Of a DNA stretch of 5,797 nucleotides, positions 1 to 5,554 are shown piece after piece (position 1 is the first letter of the stretch; each line of letters starts with the position of its first letter). The notes beneath the pieces were generated by a model that was not told the origin of the DNA, did not search any database, and saw nothing but the letters and a program-made list of their open reading frames with translations. The translations under genes were made by a program, and so were the position numbers. Source of the stretch: Chitinophagaceae bacterium (GTDB lineage Bacteria > Bacteroidota > Bacteroidia > Chitinophagales > Chitinophagaceae); the NCBI GenBank assembly GCA_025963615.1, contig JAOQAL010000741.1, positions 1-5,797 of the forward strand, in the 5' to 3' direction.

Positions 1-128
1 TAGTGGAAAGTGAATACATCCATGCCAGCAATCCGGAAGAAGCAGCTGAACTGTATGATCCTGCAAACGATAAGATCTACAGGCATCCAGGTTTTTATGA
101 TTTACCAGATGAAGTGAAACACATGTAG
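1..128 (+). CDS. paaB: PaaB, 1,2-phenylacetyl-CoA epoxidase subunit (C-terminal part only)
   Basis: Only the last 41 complete codons are present; the gene enters from the left edge and the reading frame begins at base 3 after a partial codon. The C-terminus contains YRHPGFYDLPDEVKHM just before the TAG stop, which closely resembles the C-terminus of E. coli PaaB (YRHPTFYTIPDGIEHM as I remember it), and the preceding segment EEAAELYDPANDKIYRHP follows the same pattern. In the known pathway PaaB is a small (about 95 residue) cytoplasmic component of the PaaABCE multicomponent monooxygenase, which epoxidises the ring of phenylacetyl-CoA using O2; PaaB is needed for the complex but carries no cofactor. 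The stop lies 12 bases before paaC, which fits the usual paaA-B-C order and co-transcription. Identification is firm; start and full length cannot be seen. Confidence 0.93.
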   Translation, partial: VESEYIHASNPEEAAELYDPANDKIYRHPGFYDLPDEVKHM

Positions 129-140
129 GCCCATTAGAAA

Positions 141-959
141 ATGACTAACAACGAACAATCAGAGGAATCTTCAGGACTTCCTCCTTCAAAGGAATTAACG
201 GAGGCCTATCTCCTTCATTTAGCCGACAATGCCCTGATTCTCGGTCAGCGCAATGCAGAGTGGTGTGGCCATGGCCCGGTATTGGAACAAGACATTGCTA
301 TAACAAATATTTCGTTGGATTTAATCGGGCAGGCAAGAAATTTTTATCAATATGCTGCCTTGTTAATCGGCGATGGATGTGATGAAGATAAACTCGCTTA
401 TCTAAGAAGCGAAAGAGAATTTAAAAATTGCCTGTTAGTTGAATTACCCCGTGGTGATTGGGCTCAAACAATTCTTCGGCAATTCCTTTTCAGCGCTTAT
501 CAATACCTGTTATATACCGAACTGCAAAAAACTGAGCCTGGCCAAGCCAGGTTCCGCGACGAACAACTCGCCGCTATTGCTGCCAAAGCATTAAAAGAAG
601 TAAGCTATCATTTGAGATGGAGCAGCGAATGGGTTATCCGCCTGGGCGATGGAACAGAAGAAAGTCATACAAGAATACAAAATGCAGTAAACGAATTGTG
701 GCCCTATACCGGGGAGCTGTTCAATCCGGCTTACTATGAAAAAGGAACTGCAGGGACTTCAATCGGAATAGATCCGTCTTTATTAAAAAAACCCTGGGAA
801 GAAAAAGTGAATAATGTTTTTGCGGAAGCTGCTATTGTTAATCCTAATGGTCAATGGATGCAAACAGGGGGCAAAGAGGGAAAACATACTGAACATCTTG
901 GTTATATCCTTGCAGAAATGCAATACATGCAACGAGCCTACCCGGATAGTAAATGGTAG
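141..959 (+). CDS. paaC: PaaC, 1,2-phenylacetyl-CoA epoxidase structural subunit
   Basis: This 272-residue protein is a full-length PaaC. Family hallmarks are, in order: LADNALILGQRNAEWCGHGP (about 27-46), the DLIGQARNF segment (60-68), KEVSYHLRWS (152-161), and a C-terminal TGGKEGKHTEHLGYILAEMQ block (242-261) followed by YMQRAYP. E. coli PaaC is about 248 residues; the excess here is mainly a polar N-terminal tail of about 15 residues ahead of the first helix. PaaC is a cytoplasmic, mostly helical ferritin-like protein that pairs with the catalytic di-iron subunit PaaA and acts as its structural partner in the epoxidase. The ATG at 141 is preceded by an A-rich leader (agaaa) with no Shine-Dalgarno motif, usual in Bacteroidota, and lies 12 bases after paaB. 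The normal neighbour paaD does not follow directly; a protease gene intervenes. Confidence 0.96.
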   Translation: MTNNEQSEESSGLPPSKELTEAYLLHLADNALILGQRNAEWCGHGPVLEQDIAITNISLDLIGQARNFYQYAALLIGDGCDEDKLAYLRSEREFKNCLLVELPRGDWAQTILRQFLFSAYQYLLYTELQKTEPGQARFRDEQLAAIAAKALKEVSYHLRWSSEWVIRLGDGTEESHTRIQNAVNELWPYTGELFNPAYYEKGTAGTSIGIDPSLLKKPWEEKVNNVFAEAAIVNPNGQWMQTGGKEGKHTEHLGYILAEMQYMQRAYPDSKW

Positions 960-972
960 TTAAATAGATATT

Positions 973-1632
973 ATGAAGGAAAGAATTTATCCGGTTCAGA
1001 TTTTTCTTACAATCATAGGCATACTGGTAATATTCTTTCTTCCCCATTTCGGTTTTGGTCCGGTTCCTTTCTTCTATGTGTTACCGGTATTGTTGATAGT
1101 CCGGCTATTACTAAAAGCAACGAGGAGGAGTTTCTCAGATCTTGGATTCAGCTTTAAACGTTTTGAATAGAGAGCGGTATTAATTGGTGCTGTGGCGGCC
1201 GTTTTGCTCTTCGTATTTCTCCAGTATATTTTCTTTCCCTTATTAAACAAGCTCGTTGTGTTGGAAAAAGCGAACCTGGATGATTTTAAAAATATCCGCC
1301 ATAATTTCTCCATGTACCTTTTTGTGATAATCATGGGTTGGCTGGTGGGCGGAATTTATGAAGAACTGGTCTTTCATGGATTCATATTTAAAGGAATAGA
1401 AAAGATAATCACTGGCCGCACCGGATTTATTATCAGTTTCGTTCTGACGAATTTAATTTTTGGTCTCTATCATGTTCAATTAGGGGCATCAGGGATCATT
1501 AATGCTTTTGCAGCAGGCTGCGCTTATCATGCCCTGGCAATAAAATTTCAACGAAATTTGTGGTTTGCGGTTTTCTTCCATGGATTTTTTGACACGATCG
1601 CTTTAAGCTATATATACCTTGGTTATTGGTAA
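973..1632 (+). pseudogene. CPBP-family intramembrane protease gene interrupted by an in-frame TAG
   Basis: Reading from ATG 973 in one frame gives about 219 codons broken only by a TAG at 1168-1170 (codon 66). The two halves stay in phase and together look like one CPBP (CAAX protease / Abi, PF02517-type) membrane protein: hydrophobic segments near residues 8-28 and 33-48 before the stop and several after it. All the putative catalytic motifs are downstream: EELVFHG (Glu130, Glu131; the usual Arg of EExxxR is His135), FGLYH (Phe163 to His167), and HGFFD (His203, Asp207). Families of this kind are membrane metalloproteases/glutamic proteases; the substrate here is unknown. One base change from TGG (Trp), CAG or AAG would create the stop. 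Possibilities are a recent pseudogene, a sequencing error, read-through, or re-initiation at GTG 1192 to give 146 residues with the active-site motifs but without the first membrane segments. The gene starts 13 bases after paaC and its end overlaps paaD by 14 bases. Confidence 0.75.
1168..1170 (+). other. In-frame TAG stop interrupting the CPBP gene
   Basis: The amber codon lies between FSFKRFE and RAVLIGAVAAV; both sides are in the same frame (codons starting at positions of the form 3n+1), with no shift. It falls in the loop between the first membrane segments and the next hydrophobic stretch, where a Trp is plausible, so TGG to TAG is the simplest origin. The nearest downstream in-frame start is GTG at 1192, without an obvious ribosome binding site. 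Confidence 0.85.
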
Positions 1633-2110
1633 AGAAAAAATATGGTCCCTGCTTGCAACGGTTACCGATCCTGAAGTACCCGTACTTTCTGTTATTGACC
1701 TGGGAATTGTCCGGGAAATAAATATAAACGGCGGCACAACGGAAATTGTAATTACTCCCACGTATTCCGGCTGCCCGGCTATGGATGCAATCAGCATGAA
1801 TATAAAATTGGTCTTGCTTGAACATGGATATAAGGATATAAAGGTCAGGACAGTTCTTTCTCCGCCATGGACCACCGACTGGATGAGTGAAGAAGGCAAA
1901 GAAAAATTGAGGAAATATGGCATTGCCCCACCCAACCCAAAACAACAGGTTTGTGATACCCGGTTATTTGAAGCAGATGAAGCGGTTCAATGCCCTCATT
2001 GTAATTCCTACCTGACCAAACGGGTCAGTGAATTTGGAAGCACCGCCTGTAAAGCGTTATACACCTGCAATGATTGCAAAGAACCTTTTGATTATTTCAA
2101 ATGCCATTAA
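1619..2110 (+). CDS. paaD: PaaD (PaaJ), MIP18/DUF59-family phenylacetate pathway protein
   Basis: This 163-residue protein matches PaaD along its whole length. An N-terminal MIP18/DUF59 domain (about 8-80) carries DPEVPVLSVIDLGIV (17-31) and the TPTYSGCPAMDA segment with the conserved Cys52; then comes PPWTTDWMSEEGKEKLRKYG (82-101). A C-terminal zinc-ribbon-like region has CPHC (125-128), FGSTACKALY (139-148), CNDC (150-153) and the terminal FDYFKC. PaaD is thought to assist iron-sulfur assembly or repair for the phenylacetyl-CoA epoxidase, in particular the reductase PaaE. The start is uncertain: a stop sits at 1604-1606 and no in-frame ATG precedes the conserved domain, so TTG 1619 (or ATT 1625) must be used. 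TTG 1619 lies inside the end of the CPBP gene (14-base overlap), suggesting translational coupling. The end overlaps an ATG at 2101 that is in frame with apbE. Confidence 0.94.
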   Translation: MVIGKEKIWSLLATVTDPEVPVLSVIDLGIVREININGGTTEIVITPTYSGCPAMDAISMNIKLVLLEHGYKDIKVRTVLSPPWTTDWMSEEGKEKLRKYGIAPPNPKQQVCDTRLFEADEAVQCPHCNSYLTKRVSEFGSTACKALYTCNDCKEPFDYFKCH

Positions 2111-2145
2111 CTAATTTGCTTTCCATAAAAGAAAGCAGCAAGGAT

Positions 2146-3135
2146 ATGGCGAAATGGTTTCTACTCATTGTTTTTTTTCCTGTTTGTACGCACGCCCAGC
2201 TAACACGGTTCAGTTTTACACAGCCCAAAATGGGTTCTTATTTTACCATTACACTGTATGACACGGATAGCCTTCATGCCAGCGAACTGGCGAATGAATG
2301 TTACAAGCTGGTAGATTCCCTGAATGAAATTTACAGCGATTATATTCCCGGCAGCGAACTTAATCGCTTATCCGCAACAGCGGGGAAGAAGGAATGGGTA
2401 AAGGTTTCAGCGGCATTGCTTGATATTTTAATGGAATCGCAACGTGCATGGAAATTAAGCAAAGGTGCTTTTGACATTACCATCGGTCCGGTGGTGCGCT
2501 TATGGCGAAAAGCAAGAAAAGAAAATAAATTCCCCGGCACAGACTCAGTCGCAAGAGTACTAAAAGCTACGGGTTTTCAATATGTCTTGATAGACTCTGC
2601 TAATAGCAGAATCCAGCTTACAAAACCACACATGCAACTGGACCTTGGAGGTATCGGGCAGGGATATATGGCACAAAAAGTACACGATCATCTCGCAAAG
2701 AATAACATTAAAATGACACTGATTGACGCCAGCGGCGACATCGTCTTGGGTGAATCTCCCCCGGCCAGGGAAGGCTGGAGGATTGCGGTAAATGTTCCGG
2801 AATCCAGCGAAGAGCTGTTGGATAGGCAAATTGTTGCCCATAACAAAGCCGTTATTACTTCCGGGGATGTTTATCAATACATTACTCACAATGGCAAAAA
2901 ATATTCCCATATCATAGATCCGGCAACAGGATACGGTGTTACGAATCAACGGAATGCAACAGTCATTGCAGGGGATGGGATTACTGCCGACTGGCTGGCA
3001 ACGACCTGTACCATTCTTTCAATAAAAAAGATAAAAAAACTAGCCAGGCAGCTAGATGCAGAATTTCTGATCGGCACCTTGAAAAATGGCAAACTTCACT
3101 TTTATAAGAGCAAAAACTTTGACAAAATGAAATAA
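2146..3135 (+). CDS. apbE: ApbE-family FMN transferase, exported
   Basis: ApbE proteins move FMN from FAD onto a Thr/Ser of extracytoplasmic electron-transfer proteins such as NqrB, NqrC and RnfG. Numbering from ATG 2146 (329 residues), family motifs appear in order: MGSYFTITLYD (from 29), GSELNRL (69-75), GAFDITIGPVVRLW (107-120), LDLGGIGQGYMAQKV (165-179), DASGDIVLG (194-202), TSGDVYQY (238-245), SHIIDPATG (254-262) and TADWLATT (280-287). Asp282 and Thr286 in the last motif fit the usual magnesium-binding D-x3-T. Starting at 2146 gives a clean Sec signal peptide, MAKWFLLIVFFPVCTHA before Gln; the Cys lacks a proper lipobox. ATG 2101 is in frame and would overlap paaD by 10 bases, but it adds 15 polar residues before the signal. 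The gene is the first of three exported-protein genes after paaD. No flavinylation target motif ([S/T]GA[S/T]) is visible in neighbouring proteins, so its substrate is outside this window. Confidence 0.9.
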   Translation: MAKWFLLIVFFPVCTHAQLTRFSFTQPKMGSYFTITLYDTDSLHASELANECYKLVDSLNEIYSDYIPGSELNRLSATAGKKEWVKVSAALLDILMESQRAWKLSKGAFDITIGPVVRLWRKARKENKFPGTDSVARVLKATGFQYVLIDSANSRIQLTKPHMQLDLGGIGQGYMAQKVHDHLAKNNIKMTLIDASGDIVLGESPPAREGWRIAVNVPESSEELLDRQIVAHNKAVITSGDVYQYITHNGKKYSHIIDPATGYGVTNQRNATVIAGDGITADWLATTCTILSIKKIKKLARQLDAEFLIGTLKNGKLHFYKSKNFDKMK

Positions 3136-3153
3136 TCCAGTTAATTGTCCATC

Positions 3154-3167
3154 ATCCAGCATCCAGC
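3154..3167. repeat. Two tandem copies of ATCCAGC
   Basis: ATCCAGC occurs twice head-to-tail at 3154-3160 and 3161-3167, with a further ATCCAG at 3135-3140 just after the apbE stop. It is very short and could be chance or the remnant of a simple-sequence intergenic array. No function is claimed. Confidence 0.5.
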
Positions 3168-3184
3168 CTCACACCCCCCACCTC

Positions 3185-3211
3185 TTTGCATTAATTCTTT
3201 CCTTAACTTTC
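3185..3211 (+). promoter_or_regulatory. Possible weak Bacteroidota-type promoter for the SUMF gene
   Basis: TTTG at 3185-3188 and TAACTTTC at 3204-3211 resemble the Bacteroidota -33 TTTG and -7 TAnnTTTG elements, with the last base of the -7 box not matching. The spacing of 15 bases is shorter than the usual 19 or so, so the call is weak. A second partial -7-like string, CTTATTTG, lies at 3219-3226 almost on the start codon. Position in the only sizeable gap is the main support. Confidence 0.2.
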
Positions 3212-3229
3212 CGGTTCACTTATTTGCCG

Positions 3230-4192
3230 ATGAAGAAATTTCAGTTGTTGATTTCTTTTATAATTTTTACCCTATTCGTCTTTGCCCAGGAAAAAGCTGA
3301 TACAGGGTTTGCTGCTTATTCGCAACCGGTAGCCGGTACTTCCATACAAATTAAATTGGTCCCCATTGCAAGCGGCAGTTTTTTAATGGGTAGTCCCGCG
3401 GGGGAAAAGGCAAGGGATGCAGATGAAGGCCCACAGAAAAAAATAAATATTTCTTCATTCTGGATGGGAGCTTACGAAGTGAGCTATGAAGAATACAACG
3501 CTTTTTTTACTGACGAAGCATATGCCCAGAATATAGACGCCGACGCTATAACAAGGCCCAGCCAGCCTTACATTGATTTTACATTAGGCATGGGAAAAAC
3601 CGGGGGCTTCCCGGCAAACAGTATGCAACAATACGGAGCTTTAATGTATTGCCGTTGGCTCTATAAAAAGACAGGAATATTTTTCAGGTTACCAACAGAA
3701 GCAGAATGGGAATATGCCTGTCGCGCAGGATCCACCAAAAAATACTTTTTTGGTGATAATGACCAGGAGCTGGCTAAATATGCATGGTATGCAAAGAACA
3801 GTGGCGGAAAATATCATAAGGTCGGCGAATTAAAGCCCAATGCCTGGGGATTATATGATATCCTGGGCAATGTGGGTGAATGGACACTGGATCAGTATAA
3901 TGACCATTATTTTGATTCGCTCAGCGATAATGAAAAAGATCCCGTAATAAAACCGACAAAACGTTATCCCAGAACTATAAAAGGCGGTACATTTAAAGAT
4001 GACGCAAAAGAATTGCGGGCGGCTAACCGCTTAATGTCGGATCCGGTATGGAATCGCCGGGATCCACAGATACCCCGGAGTAAATGGTGGAATGCAGATG
4101 CACCTTTTATCGGGTTTCGTATCATAAGACCTTATAAGCAGCCAACGGAGGAAGAAGCTCAAACATTTTTTAAACTATATCTCGGTAAATAA
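3230..4192 (+). CDS. Secreted SUMF1/FGE-sulfatase-domain protein lacking the FGE cysteine pair
   Basis: The start is ATG 3230 (320 residues), preferred over TTG 3224 two codons upstream, because it opens a standard Sec signal peptide (MKKFQLLISFIIFTLFVFA before Gln) typical of Bacteroidota. The rest is one FGE-sulfatase domain (PF03781-like): GSFLMGS (49-55), a conserved EGP (66-68), WMGAYEVSYEEY (78-89), RLPTEAEWEYACRAG (153-167), NAWGLYDILGNVGEW (204-218), KGGTF (251-255) and GFRI (295-298). True formylglycine-generating enzymes have two active-site cysteines just after the KGGS-like motif; here that stretch reads KGGTFKDDAKELRAANR with no Cys. The only cysteines after the signal are near 141 and 164, elsewhere in the fold. 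It is therefore unlikely to make formylglycine; a structural or carbohydrate-related role, or a different chemistry, is possible (GldK-like proteins share the fold), but none can be assigned. The next gene begins 11 bases later, suggesting an operon pair. Confidence 0.88.
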   Translation: MKKFQLLISFIIFTLFVFAQEKADTGFAAYSQPVAGTSIQIKLVPIASGSFLMGSPAGEKARDADEGPQKKINISSFWMGAYEVSYEEYNAFFTDEAYAQNIDADAITRPSQPYIDFTLGMGKTGGFPANSMQQYGALMYCRWLYKKTGIFFRLPTEAEWEYACRAGSTKKYFFGDNDQELAKYAWYAKNSGGKYHKVGELKPNAWGLYDILGNVGEWTLDQYNDHYFDSLSDNEKDPVIKPTKRYPRTIKGGTFKDDAKELRAANRLMSDPVWNRRDPQIPRSKWWNADAPFIGFRIIRPYKQPTEEEAQTFFKLYLGK

Positions 4193-4203
4193 ATTAAAAC
4201 AAC

Positions 4204-5523
4204 ATGAACCAGGAATCAAAAAACACGCGTCGTGAATTTGTAAAAAATACGGCGATAATAACCGGCGGCAGCTTGGCATTGCCGTTTTTATCAAAAGCCA
4301 ATTATTTTTCCGGCGCCGATGATGCAATAAAAATTGCCATCATTGGTTGCGGCGGCAGAGGTACCGGCGCTATAACGCAGGCATTAAGTACCAAGCAGAA
4401 TGTAAAACTGGTTGCCATGGCAGATGCTTTCCGCGACAGGCTGGATGATTGTTATAAAGAATTGACATCCGATGAGGCAGATGCTACCGTTAAAAAACGG
4501 GTGGATGTACCGGAAGAAAGAAAGTATACCGGCTTTGATGCTTATAAAAAAGCCATGGCACATGCCGATGTAGTGATATTGACAACTCCTCCCGGTTTCA
4601 GACCCATTCACTTTACGGAAGCAGTGAATCAGGGCAAACAAATTTTTATGGAGAAACCGGTGGCAACAGATCCGGCAGGAATCAAGAAAGTGCTGGATGC
4701 TGCCGTGATAGCCAAGCAGAAAAAATTAAATGTCGTGGTAGGTCTGCAGCGTCATTACCAGAATTCATATCGTGAATTATATTCAAGAAAAAATCTTATC
4801 GGAGATATTACGTCCGCACAGGCCTGGTGGGATAATGATGGCGTATGGGTAAAGCCCCGTCAGGCTAACCAGACAGAAATGGAATACCAGATGCGTAACT
4901 GGTATTATTTTGTATGGCTTTGTGGTGATCATATCGTAGAACAACACATCCATAATATTGATGTAATAAACTGGTTTAAGGGTGGTCCTCCGGTAAAGGC
5001 GCAGGGCCTGGGGGGAAGACAGGTAAGAAATGGAAAAGACAACGGTGAAATTTACGATCATCATTTTGTAGAGTTTCACTATGCCGATGGCTCCGTACTT
5101 AATAGTCAATGCCGCCATATTCCGGGAACCATGAGTAAAGTAGATGAGTTGCTGGTAGGTACGAAGGGAAAAATATTTTGCGATGAAGCCGTAATAAAAG
5201 ATCATCTGGGAAAAACAATTTACCAGTATGATAAGAAAAAAGAAAACAATCCTTATCAGACAGAACACGATGAACTGTTTGAAGCTATTGCGAAGGGCCA
5301 ATACAAATTTGCCGATGCTGAAAGAGGCGCCCACAGCACCATGACAGCCATTATGGGAAGAATGGCCACTTATTCAGGCCAGGTTTTGGACTGGGATAAA
5401 TTATTAAATTCAGGTATCAGCTTTGCACCAACCGAATTTGCATGGGATGCTAAGATGCCATTAAATCCTGATGCGGACGGCAGGTATCCAATAGCGAAGC
5501 CCGGCGTAACGAAGTATATTTAG
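4204..5523 (+). CDS. Tat-exported Gfo/Idh/MocA-family oxidoreductase
   Basis: The 439-residue protein begins with a textbook twin-arginine signal: TRREFVK (8-14) followed by a hydrophobic stretch (about 15-29), so it is likely exported folded with its nicotinamide cofactor. The Rossmann domain starts at about 43 with IKIAIIGCGGRGTG (GxGxxG at 48-53); the family EKP motif is at 150-152, its Lys151 being the usual catalytic/cofactor-contacting lysine. The C-terminal substrate domain includes GDHIVEQHIHNIDVINWF (241-258), with His250 and Asp253 in the typical active-site H-x2-D position, and EHDELFEAI (354-362). Such proteins act mostly on sugars or cyclitols as NAD(P)-dependent dehydrogenases; some Tat-exported relatives (GH109) are glycosidases using NAD. 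The substrate cannot be read from sequence. It follows the SUMF-domain gene by 11 bases with an A-rich leader, and paaG follows 25 bases after its stop. Confidence 0.92.
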   Translation: MNQESKNTRREFVKNTAIITGGSLALPFLSKANYFSGADDAIKIAIIGCGGRGTGAITQALSTKQNVKLVAMADAFRDRLDDCYKELTSDEADATVKKRVDVPEERKYTGFDAYKKAMAHADVVILTTPPGFRPIHFTEAVNQGKQIFMEKPVATDPAGIKKVLDAAVIAKQKKLNVVVGLQRHYQNSYRELYSRKNLIGDITSAQAWWDNDGVWVKPRQANQTEMEYQMRNWYYFVWLCGDHIVEQHIHNIDVINWFKGGPPVKAQGLGGRQVRNGKDNGEIYDHHFVEFHYADGSVLNSQCRHIPGTMSKVDELLVGTKGKIFCDEAVIKDHLGKTIYQYDKKKENNPYQTEHDELFEAIAKGQYKFADAERGAHSTMTAIMGRMATYSGQVLDWDKLLNSGISFAPTEFAWDAKMPLNPDADGRYPIAKPGVTKYI

Positions 5524-5531
5524 TTTCGGGT

Positions 5532-5554
5532 TGACATAAAATAAACGAATGTCA
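5532..5554. promoter_or_regulatory. Inverted repeat spanning the paaG start codon
   Basis: TGACAT (5532-5537) and ATGTCA (5549-5554) are perfect 6-base inverted arms separated by 11 AT-rich bases, and the right arm contains the paaG ATG. It could be an operator half-site pair or a weak hairpin hiding the start codon. Arms this short are common by chance, so only the location makes it worth listing. Confidence 0.2.

Larger units (their letters stand above)
3136..3229. other. Longest intergenic gap in the window
   Basis: These 94 bases separate apbE from the SUMF-domain gene and are the only gap longer than about 35 bases. They hold a short ATCCAGC tandem repeat, a C-rich stretch around 3168-3182, and an AT-rich segment with weak Bacteroidota promoter-like elements. 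I see no hairpin followed by a T-run, so no intrinsic terminator for apbE is supported. The gap is the best place in the window for a transcript boundary. Confidence 0.6.

Noticed and set aside
844..1047. Reverse-strand open frame across the end of paaC and the start of the CPBP gene
   Set aside because: It runs antisense to well-supported genes, has no recognisable domain, and straddles a gene boundary.
1631..1644. ATG 1642 after the A-rich run as the true paaD start, hidden by a frameshift
   Set aside because: The PaaD-like translation (KIWSLLATVTDPE) is already in the other frame through this point, and reading from ATG 1642 gives no PaaD similarity.
1499..1945. Reverse-strand open frames (also 1603-1935) under the CPBP end and paaD
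   Set aside because: They are antisense to the strongly conserved PaaD, are rich in unlikely residue patterns, and have no family motif.
2101..2145. ATG 2101 as the apbE start, overlapping paaD
   Set aside because: It would put 15 mostly polar residues before a complete Sec signal peptide that begins naturally at ATG 2146. It is kept only as an alternative.
3224..3229. TTG 3224 as the SUMF gene start
   Set aside because: ATG 3230 two codons later gives a standard MKK signal peptide start.
3136..3229. Intrinsic terminator after apbE
   Set aside because: No stable inverted repeat followed by a T-run can be found in the gap.
4351..4377. GTGAIT in the oxidoreductase as an ApbE flavinylation site
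   Set aside because: It is part of the Rossmann GxGxxG loop and lacks the required Ser/Thr after GA.
4783..5334. 183-residue reverse-strand open frame inside the oxidoreductase gene
   Set aside because: The forward protein is conserved through the whole stretch; the reverse translation shows no domain and only hydrophobicity by chance.
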